5,566 nucleotides of DNA from an uncultured Mycoplasmatota bacterium (lineage in GTDB: Bacteria; Bacillota_I; Bacilli_A; RF39; UBA660): positions 1 to 5,566 of the forward strand of contig CANDHX010000094.1 in NCBI GenBank assembly GCA_947384645.1, given 5' to 3'. The notes under the pieces were generated by a model. That model ran no database searches. It had not been told where the DNA came from and worked only from the letters and a program-made list of their open reading frames with translations. The position numbers and the translations under genes were made by a program. Below are positions 1-5,092 of this stretch, in pieces (the stretch's first letter is position 1; every line of letters begins with the position of its first letter).

Positions 1-2
1 AT

Positions 3-32
3 CCATTTAGAGCCGAAGGCGTAGCTGCATAA
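3..32 (+). CDS. Possible 3' end of an upstream gene (partial)
   Basis: One forward frame is open from base 3 to a TAA at 30-32 and reads PFRAEGVAA then stop. It ends 24 bases before a strong T-tailed hairpin, as the tail of a gene should. The codons are slightly richer in G+C than the surrounding spacer, which also fits coding sequence. Another frame has a stop at 22-24 and is less likely. Ten codons are too few to name a product, and I do not recognise the C-terminus. The segment also contains a GCC-GAA-GGC mini-hairpin, so a non-coding origin cannot be excluded. Confidence 0.35.
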   Translation, partial: PFRAEGVAA

Positions 33-56
33 AACGATTGACAAATAAAAAATGAT

Positions 57-95
57 AAACGAGGAAAAGTCGAATAGGTACTTTTCCTCGTTTTT
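57..95 (+). terminator. Strong intrinsic terminator
   Basis: A perfect 14-base-pair stem (57-70 with 80-93) encloses a 9-base loop and ends in a T run at 91-95. The core of each arm is GAGGAAAAGT/ACTTTTCCTC. It most likely ends the gene that enters from the left and insulates the 773-residue gene downstream. The opposite strand also leaves the hairpin into a T-rich stretch, so it may work both ways, but no - strand gene is visible to its right. Bases 96-155 are AT-rich spacer in which I see nothing. Confidence 0.8.
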
Positions 96-155
96 GATAT
101 AAAAGAAAACAGTAAAATTATTCTTTTTATAAGTTTATAGGCTATCAATAAATTC

Positions 156-183
156 TTGAATAAAACTTGATATATGTTAAAAT
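156..183 (+). promoter_or_regulatory. Promoter for the LRR-like protein gene
   Basis: A -35-like TTGAAT (156-161) is followed after 16 bases by TAAAAT (178-183). TGT lies immediately before this -10, making an extended -10 (TGnTAAAAT). Transcription would start near 190, giving a leader of about 37 bases before the ATG at 227. The same TGnTAAAAT arrangement precedes the slipin gene on the other strand, which supports it as a real promoter form in this genome. The initiation point also rules out the upstream in-frame TTG at 167 as a start on this transcript. Confidence 0.6.
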
Positions 184-210
184 ATACCACATAAATTTTA
201 TGAATTGCCC

Positions 211-216
211 AAAGGA
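211..216 (+). promoter_or_regulatory. Ribosome binding site that fixes the start at 227
   Basis: AAAGGA lies 10 bases before the ATG at 227. The two earlier in-frame candidates, TTG at 167 and ATG at 200, have no purine-rich site in front of them. The TTG at 167 also lies upstream of the predicted transcription start. Confidence 0.65.
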
Positions 217-226
217 AAAAGATGAT

Positions 227-2548
227 ATGAAATTACCAAAGCTATCTAATTTATTTAAAAAATCTTGGATTAAACCACCTCAAATTGAAGAAATCGAACA
301 GCATAGTATATTATTAATAAGCGACCTAGTTCCTACACCAAAAAGAATAGATTTTGCCGAAAGCGACACAAAGATAAGTTTAATAGATTATTATAAAGCA
401 ACTTATCTCGAACAGATAAAACAAGATAAGACGATAACTACAGTCGACCTATTATCCAAAGATATGCAAACCTCTAAAGACATGTACTTGAATTTATTGA
501 TTAACCTATGTCTAAAAGATACTAGCGATATATCGTTTTCATGTGTAACCGACATCGGTAACAAGGATTTAGAATATTTAGACGCTCAAATCATATATAC
601 AAAGTTGAAGTTATATATAAATAGAGTAATCTCTCTAAAAGAAGAAGCAGCTCTTAGATTAGTCGCCTTAAACGAAATATTAGATTATCTAAAAAGCGGG
701 AAGCTATTTACTAAATTGAAATTTCACCACATAATCGATACGATTGAACTAGAAATTTGCAACCTCAAAATAGCTTATTTTACATTTACAACACAAGAAA
801 CAGCTATGCTTAAAGAAACAGAAGCTTACTTAAAAGAAATGCAGAATATAATAAGCTCTGAGGATATAGAACTTAAAAACGAAGAAGCGATTAATAAGAG
901 ATTAGAAGAAGCAAAAAGAATGTTGAAACTAGTAGATATTGAATATTTAGAAAGGCTCGAATCTCTCGACCTCAGTCCAATCCTTTTGATTGCCTCAATC
1001 GAACAATACTTAGAAATATACGTATACAAAAATAGAGAAAAAATTGACGAAATAAATAAAGAACTTCAAAAAATAGAAAAACAAGTAAGCGGCGATATAA
1101 TTATGTACTTTTTTGAAGGAGAAGATGCATTACTTATTAAAAAAGACCGCTATTTACAAAGCGTGCTCAAATTAGAGACTCAATTTAAATTGTTTGGCAC
1201 TTATGGTAGAAACTTAGTATCTAAAGAACAACTAAAAACGTTATATGAAATGAAATTTATACTTTTGACATGCGATGTAAGTAAAATATCGGATACCCGA
1301 GATTTTAATATTTTAGAAGGAGCAACTTTTACAGAACTGGAAATTTATCAAGACTTTATATTTAAAAAAATCGAATATATATTAAAGGGTGAACACAATC
1401 TCGTTAAAAAGTTGTCTTCCAATGGGGATAAAAAAGTGATAGTAGGCTACATAAAAGCTGTTATACTAAATGGGAAAAAAGAATTTAACACGTTTAGCAT
1501 ATTAAATGACCACAAAGTATTATCTTTTATTCTTTCTTTTAATTCGCTAGCCGACTTAAAAGAGTTCTATAAAAAGACAAAAGTACCCAAATCGGAGTAC
1601 AGCGAAGTCGATTTTTACGAAGACTATGTCGAATGGGAAGAAGATTTACCACTCGATACGATTTACAGAATTAAAAAGTGCAATAAAAATACAAAAGATA
1701 CACTTATGCAAGATGATGACCCTCTATTTAGTCTTTATTTGATGTGCGGCCCGTTAATGTACCCTACAAATAGTGCTTCTTATAGTTTGCCAGAAGGGCT
1801 TACAAAAATAGATGAATCCGCTGCCGATTATATACACGATTTAGAACTATCTAAAATGCAAGAATATCTAAAATCACTTTGCCTAAAAAAAATTATAATA
1901 ATGCCTTCTTCTTTAAAAGAAATATCTGGAAACCCTTTTTATACGATGCAAATAGAAAATGCAGTTTTAAATGATAATTTAAAAATTTTAGATGAGTATG
2001 CTTTATTGATACCCGAGCTAAAAGAAATTACACTTTATAATGGCATAAATAGAATATCCTCTAAAGCACTTGTACCAAAAAAGTTAAAAATAATAACTAT
2101 AAAGACAGATAAATCTACAATAGAAGATGCCATACTTCAATTGCTATTGAGTTGCTATGAAGCGAGTAAAACCAAAAAAGTTAGATATTACCAACCGACG
2201 AAGCGAGATGAAGAAAAACAAAAACTGTACGATGAAGGAAGATATACTTCTAGCGATAATTTATTTCTCTACGCTAGGGAGGCTATATACACGACATATG
2301 CCTTAACCCCGACATTTAATGTATTAATACTCAAATCTGATGATGAGGATAGCAAAATTCTTTCGAAACAAGAACTGACTTTTGAATACGAAAGAAGCAA
2401 TCTCGTATATATTTCTGACGATAAAAAACAAGAAGATAGTGCTCTTACTTCATTAGAGGCGACCTTTATTTCGAACGAATTAAAAACGATATTTGCGTCT
2501 TTATACCCTGACCAAAAAGAAACGAAAGAGGATAAAAGCTATAACTGA
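227..2548 (+). CDS. Large helical protein with degenerate BspA-type leucine-rich repeats, function unknown
   Basis: A 773-residue protein that I cannot assign to a named family. No signal peptide or membrane segment is visible, so it is probably cytoplasmic. The N-terminus is basic (KKSWIKPP). Residues 120-290 look strongly helical and partly coiled-coil, with charged heptad-like runs around 193-245 and 266-287. Residues 290-500 are mixed, with an acidic, aromatic patch at 458-475. Residues 520-622 contain about four units of the form L-x-x-L/I-x-x-I-x-x-x-A/F (for example PSSLKEIS and DNLKILDEYA), the signature of BspA-like LRR_5 repeats. The acidic, lysine-rich C-terminus has no sorting signal. 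The frame also opens further upstream (TTG 167, ATG 200), but the ribosome site and promoter favour 227. The gene stands alone, with its own promoter and terminator. LRR repeats suggest protein binding; any specific role would be a guess. The coding call is firm, the function unknown. Confidence 0.9.
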   Translation: MKLPKLSNLFKKSWIKPPQIEEIEQHSILLISDLVPTPKRIDFAESDTKISLIDYYKATYLEQIKQDKTITTVDLLSKDMQTSKDMYLNLLINLCLKDTSDISFSCVTDIGNKDLEYLDAQIIYTKLKLYINRVISLKEEAALRLVALNEILDYLKSGKLFTKLKFHHIIDTIELEICNLKIAYFTFTTQETAMLKETEAYLKEMQNIISSEDIELKNEEAINKRLEEAKRMLKLVDIEYLERLESLDLSPILLIASIEQYLEIYVYKNREKIDEINKELQKIEKQVSGDIIMYFFEGEDALLIKKDRYLQSVLKLETQFKLFGTYGRNLVSKEQLKTLYEMKFILLTCDVSKISDTRDFNILEGATFTELEIYQDFIFKKIEYILKGEHNLVKKLSSNGDKKVIVGYIKAVILNGKKEFNTFSILNDHKVLSFILSFNSLADLKEFYKKTKVPKSEYSEVDFYEDYVEWEEDLPLDTIYRIKKCNKNTKDTLMQDDDPLFSLYLMCGPLMYPTNSASYSLPEGLTKIDESAADYIHDLELSKMQEYLKSLCLKKIIIMPSSLKEISGNPFYTMQIENAVLNDNLKILDEYALLIPELKEITLYNGINRISSKALVPKKLKIITIKTDKSTIEDAILQLLLSCYEASKTKKVRYYQPTKRDEEKQKLYDEGRYTSSDNLFLYAREAIYTTYALTPTFNVLILKSDDEDSKILSKQELTFEYERSNLVYISDDKKQEDSALTSLEATFISNELKTIFASLYPDQKETKEDKSYN
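1784..2092 (+). repeat. Degenerate LRR_5-like repeat block within the 773-residue protein
   Basis: This codes for residues 520-622. Four units can be aligned by eye: one starting SLPEGLTKIDESA (520), one starting IMPSSLKEISGNPF (558), one starting VLNDNLKILDEYA (580) and one starting TLYNGINRISSKA (602). Each has a hydrophobic strand, a turn, an L/I-x-x-I core and an A or F about four residues later. The first and second units are separated by an insertion of about 20 residues. BspA-type repeats usually occur in secreted proteins; here they sit in a protein without an export signal. The match is by pattern only. Confidence 0.5.
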
Positions 2549-2569
2549 TGCTTTTATTCTTCTTTTTTT
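2531..2569 (+). terminator. Intrinsic terminator overlapping the stop codon
   Basis: ATAAAAGC (2532-2539) pairs with GCTTTTAT (2550-2557), extendable by a G-T pair, around a 10-base loop. A T-rich tract (2557-2569) follows, ending in seven Ts. The TGA stop (2546-2548) is inside the loop, so a terminating ribosome would cover the left arm. The stem is AU-rich and weaker than the one at 57-95. Confidence 0.6.
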
Positions 2570-2574
2570 GTATA

Positions 2575-2600
2575 GTGTAAATTTGTCTATATATTTACAC
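2575..2600. repeat. Inverted repeat, candidate operator
   Basis: GTGTAAAT (2575-2582) and ATTTACAC (2593-2600) are perfect inverted copies separated by 10 bases, so the half-site centres are 18 bases apart. No T run follows, which argues against a terminator. It lies just upstream of the likely promoter region of the DUF1292-transglycosylase operon. A dimeric regulator site is the simplest reading, but no regulator is encoded nearby. Confidence 0.4.
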
Positions 2601-2605
2601 ACCAT

Positions 2606-2634
2606 TTGATGTAAACCTTTATAAACGTTTAAAT
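2606..2634 (+). promoter_or_regulatory. Tentative promoter of the DUF1292-transglycosylase operon, with palindrome
   Basis: TTGATG (2606-2611), a 17-base spacer and TTAAAT (2629-2634) form a modest promoter. It would start transcription near 2641 and leave room for the AGAGGT ribosome site at 2653-2658. A 10-base palindrome, TAAACGTTTA (2622-2631), overlaps the -10. A second TAAAAT at 2647-2652 is too close to the ribosome site to serve. Promoter choice here is uncertain. Confidence 0.35.
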
Positions 2635-2669
2635 TTTTGCTAAACTTAAAATAGAGGTAGAAATGCGAT

Positions 2670-2912
2670 ATGGACGAAAAGATTACAGTAATTGATAAAG
2701 ATAATACGGAAAAAACATACGATGTAATAGCGATGTTTAATCATAACTCTATAGATTATCTAGCATATAAAACTATAGAAAATGACGATGTGACTATATC
2801 AAAATACAAAAAAGAAGATGAAATCTTCAAAATATATCCCGTATCAAAAGAAGAATTCGAAAATATGAAAGACTTTTTAGATACAGAGATTTTTGGTGGT
2901 CTTTATGATTAA
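2670..2912 (+). CDS. DUF1292 family (YrzB-like) small protein
   Basis: An 80-residue acidic protein with no signal peptide or membrane segment. The layout matches DUF1292: an N-terminal strand pair (EKITVIDKDNTEKTYDVI, 3-20), a core strand around D29-Y33 where family members read like G-x-x-Y, further strands through residues 41-56, and an acidic helical tail (EEFENMKDFLDTEIF, 61-75). DUF1292 proteins are short, cytoplasmic, widespread in Firmicutes and of unknown function. AGAGGT at 2653-2658 lies 11 bases before the ATG, slightly long. An out-of-frame ATG at 2663 has no long frame. The gene overlaps the next one by 8 bases, so the two are surely co-transcribed and probably translationally coupled. 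In Bacillus subtilis the family member yrzB also sits just upstream of a lytic transglycosylase gene (yrrL/mltG). Family assignment is by pattern and fairly sure. Confidence 0.8.
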   Translation: MDEKITVIDKDNTEKTYDVIAMFNHNSIDYLAYKTIENDDVTISKYKKEDEIFKIYPVSKEEFENMKDFLDTEIFGGLYD

Positions 2913-4146
2913 ATATACTATATTCGAAAACGATAGAGGTCTAGCTTGTGAGAAACAAAATGAATTAACAAAAATGTATATTACGAGCGAAAGAGTTTTT
3001 AAAGATTTTCTAACCTATGTGATGTCTTCTAACTATAGGATTAAAATTAGAGATAACGACGTTTTTCTTTGCCATAAAGATTTTCTTGTTAAATTAAAAG
3101 ATTTCGCTTATATTAGAGATTATAAATTGCTCGAAGAGTTAAAAAAAGACGTGCTCCACAAAATTAGAAGAGACGGATTTGTAGACTTGTCCGAAAAAGG
3201 TTTTAAAGGTCCTAAAAGACTAAAAAGAAATGAACTCGAAGTAGAGATAATTAAAAAATGTACAGAACTTGTTGCTCTAGCTGGCATAACAGCATCGATT
3301 ATGAGTTATAAAGCAAAAGGACCTAACCGAGCCGAACACGCAGAAAAATCTTCAATAGTGGAAACATCTCTTCCAAAAGTTTCAACTCTTTCTTACGAAA
3401 TTCAAAACACAAAAGAAGCACCCCATATAGAAAGACTTCCGCATATAGAAAAGAATTCTTACATGGATATGGAAATTTCGATGCCAATCCCAGTAAAAGA
3501 AGCGTACTTAGAATATGCTAATTTGTCCGATGAACAAAAGGCTATAAATGCCAAAAACGATTACTTTAGTCTTATTACTGAAAATGCAAAACGCTTTGGG
3601 CTAGATAAAAATGTATTATTAGGGCTTGCCACTCAAGAAAGAGGAGTTCATTCGGATAAGATAGACCCCGGTGGTGGCTTAGGACTTATGCAAGTCCAGT
3701 ATGCTGTTTGGATAGGACATACAGTCGATTACTACGAGTTAGACGAAACGACCAACACTTTTATAAGAAAATCGGTTAAAATAACGGATGAACTTTTAAA
3801 AAGCTTAGAGGGAAACATATTTGCTGGTTCTATCATCTTTCAAGAATGTTTGAGAATTTCTAACTATAATATACCTATTGCTATCCAAATGTACAATCAA
3901 GGAAGAGGGGCTATAAATGCTATTCTCGAAGTATATGCTACAAATTCGAACCAGAATAAAGAAGACATATTAAACAATCCTGAAGATTTGGGTTGGTTAG
4001 ACTACCGTCACCTTAAAAAAGGAGATCCCAATTATTTAGAAAATGTCATGAAATGGATAAAAGAAGACACGTTTACGGTCACAAACGTCATAACAAATGA
4101 ACAAGTGACTTTTAGATTGACTAACCAAAAAGGAACCCATATATAA
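2905..4146 (+). CDS. Lytic transglycosylase (SLT/lysozyme-fold) domain protein with N-terminal cytoplasmic-type domain
   Basis: 413 residues from ATG 2905; the frame opens upstream at TTG 2893 and GTG 2896, but these lack a good ribosome site. GGTGGT (2895-2900) is a weak site 4 bases before the ATG, and coupling to the overlapping DUF1292 gene probably helps initiation. Residues 1-118 form a basic domain I do not recognise. Residues 122-135 are a short hydrophobic stretch that may be a single membrane anchor after KK (117-118), although it is marginal in length. A low-complexity linker follows to about 198. Residues 218-340 carry the SLT family 1 transglycosylase signature: LLGLATQERG with catalytic Glu at E245, GLMQ at 260-263, an N-I-x-A-G helix at 304-308 and MYNQG at 329-333. 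It is expected to cleave the MurNAc-GlcNAc bond of peptidoglycan with anhydro-product formation. The C-terminus (388-406) looks like a beta strand pair. The catalytic domain is clear; topology and cellular role are inferred. Confidence 0.88.
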   Translation: MIKYTIFENDRGLACEKQNELTKMYITSERVFKDFLTYVMSSNYRIKIRDNDVFLCHKDFLVKLKDFAYIRDYKLLEELKKDVLHKIRRDGFVDLSEKGFKGPKRLKRNELEVEIIKKCTELVALAGITASIMSYKAKGPNRAEHAEKSSIVETSLPKVSTLSYEIQNTKEAPHIERLPHIEKNSYMDMEISMPIPVKEAYLEYANLSDEQKAINAKNDYFSLITENAKRFGLDKNVLLGLATQERGVHSDKIDPGGGLGLMQVQYAVWIGHTVDYYELDETTNTFIRKSVKITDELLKSLEGNIFAGSIIFQECLRISNYNIPIAIQMYNQGRGAINAILEVYATNSNQNKEDILNNPEDLGWLDYRHLKKGDPNYLENVMKWIKEDTFTVTNVITNEQVTFRLTNQKGTHI

Positions 4147-4150
4147 AAAA

Positions 4151-4182
4151 ATAAAACCGAAGCGAAAACTTCGATTTTTTTT
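4151..4182. terminator. Bidirectional terminator between convergent genes
   Basis: CGAAG (4158-4162) pairs with CTTCG (4169-4173) around a CGAAAA loop. After one C-A mismatch the stem continues as AAAA (4153-4156) with TTTT (4175-4178). Eight Ts (4175-4182) follow on the + strand. On the - strand the hairpin is followed by TTTTATTTTTTT. It can therefore end both the transglycosylase transcript (stop at 4146) and the slipin transcript (stop at 4185), which are only 38 bases apart. Confidence 0.75.
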
Positions 4183-4184
4183 GA

Positions 4185-4964
4185 TTATTTTTTATTAGTA
4201 ATCTTCTTTATGATATCTTGACCACTTACATTTTCATGCCCAAAGGCTTGTAACACCTCAATCGGTACAGCAAAAATAATCGTATTAGATTGGTCACTCG
4301 AAATATCGTTAATCGTAGCAAGAGTTCTCAAGTGTAATGCTCCAGGTGTACGGGCCATAGTTTCAGCTGCTTCTGCTAGATTTTTACTAGCCTCGACTTC
4401 ACCAATAGATTTGGTGATGACAGCCATTTTTTCTCTTTCAGCCTCGGCAACTTTAGCGATTACTCTTTGCATTTCTTCTGGGAGTCTGATATCTTTAAGC
4501 TCGACGTTCTCTACCTTTATTCCCCAAGGGTCAGTAGCTTCGTCGATTATTTTACAGATGTTTTCGCTGATTTTCTCACGCTCGCTCAAAAGTTCATCCA
4601 AAGTAACTGCCCCTACTGCATTACGCATAGTCGTCTGTGCGAGTTGACCTACTGCATAAGAATAATCCTTAACGGCTAAAATCGATTTACCGGCATCGAA
4701 GATGTTATAATATATGACGGCATTTATTCTGACGGATACGTTATCCTTTGTAATTGCATCTTGCTCTGGGACATCTACCGCTCTCGTACGAACGTCGACC
4801 TTCTTAAAACTTTGCACGACAGGAAGCACTATGTTCCAACCTGGATTTAGTATCTTGCTGAACTTACCGAAAGTAAAAAGTATTCCTCGCTCGTATTCTT
4901 CGACTTGCTTAATAGAACAGATTAAAATTACTACTATGATGATAATTAATGCGACAACCATCAT
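4185..4964 (-). CDS. Slipin (bacterial stomatin-like SPFH/Band 7 membrane protein)
   Basis: A 259-residue slipin. Residues 2-17 are one very hydrophobic N-terminal membrane segment. The SPFH/prohibitin domain runs from about 20 to 175, with typical family stretches: EYERGILFTFGKF (23-35), PGWNIVLP (41-48), VDVPEQDAITKDNVSV (63-78), TLDELLSERE (121-130), DEATDPWGIKV (141-151) and LPEEMQRVIA (161-170). A charged helical segment (172-205) follows, then TIIFAVPIEVL (228-238), the usual slipin C-terminal oligomerisation stretch. Slipins form membrane-attached oligomers that organise lipid and protein domains and often act with an NfeD partner or protease. No nfeD gene lies in the window, and the upstream neighbour is divergent, so the gene is monocistronic. 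Two adjacent ATGs (4964 and 4961) share the AAAGGAG site at 4969-4975; 4961 has the better spacing and may be the true start. Length is normal for the family. Confidence 0.95.
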   Translation of the reverse strand: MMVVALIIIIVVILICSIKQVEEYERGILFTFGKFSKILNPGWNIVLPVVQSFKKVDVRTRAVDVPEQDAITKDNVSVRINAVIYYNIFDAGKSILAVKDYSYAVGQLAQTTMRNAVGAVTLDELLSEREKISENICKIIDEATDPWGIKVENVELKDIRLPEEMQRVIAKVAEAEREKMAVITKSIGEVEASKNLAEAAETMARTPGALHLRTLATINDISSDQSNTIIFAVPIEVLQAFGHENVSGQDIIKKITNKK

Positions 4965-4968
4965 TTCA

Positions 4969-4992
4969 CTCCTTTCAATTCATATTTTACCA
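4969..4992 (-). promoter_or_regulatory. Slipin promoter (extended -10) and ribosome binding site
   Basis: On the - strand, TGG followed by TAAAAT (4992-4984) forms an extended -10. No good -35 is found 16-18 bases upstream, which is tolerable for an extended -10 promoter. AAAGGAG (4975-4969) is a strong ribosome site, 4 bases from the first ATG and 7 from the second. The leader would be very short, since transcription should begin near 4977 at the edge of the ribosome site. That casts some doubt on this -10 or implies a near-minimal leader. Confidence 0.5.
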
Positions 4993-5040
4993 CATATTAT
5001 GTAAAAATAAAGAAAACTATGTAACTTTTCCTCGAACTAT

Positions 5041-5069
5041 TTGACAAAGAAACAAAAAAATTATATCAT
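5041..5069 (+). promoter_or_regulatory. Sigma-A type promoter of the membrane protein gene
   Basis: A perfect -35 TTGACA (5041-5046), a 17-base spacer and TATCAT (5064-5069; five of six matches to TATAAT) make this the best vegetative promoter in the window. Transcription should begin near 5076, leaving a leader of about 17 bases before the ATG at 5093. It is arranged back to back with the slipin promoter in the 128-base divergent spacer. Confidence 0.8.
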
Positions 5070-5092
5070 TTTACTAAGAATGGGTTGGTCAT

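Noticed and set aside
38..66. TTGACA near 39-44 as a promoter
   Set aside because: No acceptable -10 is found 16-18 bases downstream; the region is occupied by the left arm of the terminator hairpin.
167..226. TTG at 167 or ATG at 200 as the start of the large protein
   Set aside because: Neither has a ribosome site, and the predicted transcription start lies near 190, after the TTG. AAAGGA before the ATG at 227 is a better fit.
826..1029. 67-residue open frame on the - strand
   Set aside because: It lies wholly inside the 773-residue gene, has no ribosome site and reads as a serine/isoleucine-rich antisense shadow of a charged helical region.
2546..2575. TGA at 2546 read as tryptophan (Mycoplasma-type code)
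   Set aside because: All eight tryptophans in the predicted proteins use TGG, no long frame needs an internal TGA, and readthrough would add only nine residues lying in the terminator.
2647..2652. TAAAAT as the -10 of the DUF1292 operon
   Set aside because: Transcription would begin near 2659, after the only ribosome site (2653-2658), and there is neither a TG extension nor a -35 at the right distance.
4411..5004. Three + strand open frames of 70-96 residues
   Set aside because: They are antisense to the slipin gene, whose family match is strong along its whole length; none has a convincing ribosome site.
5024..5034. ACTTTTCCTCG shared by the divergent spacer and the terminator at 80-90
   Set aside because: An 11-base exact match with no partner arm near 5024, so it does not form a hairpin there; chance identity in pyrimidine-rich sequence is the simplest reading.
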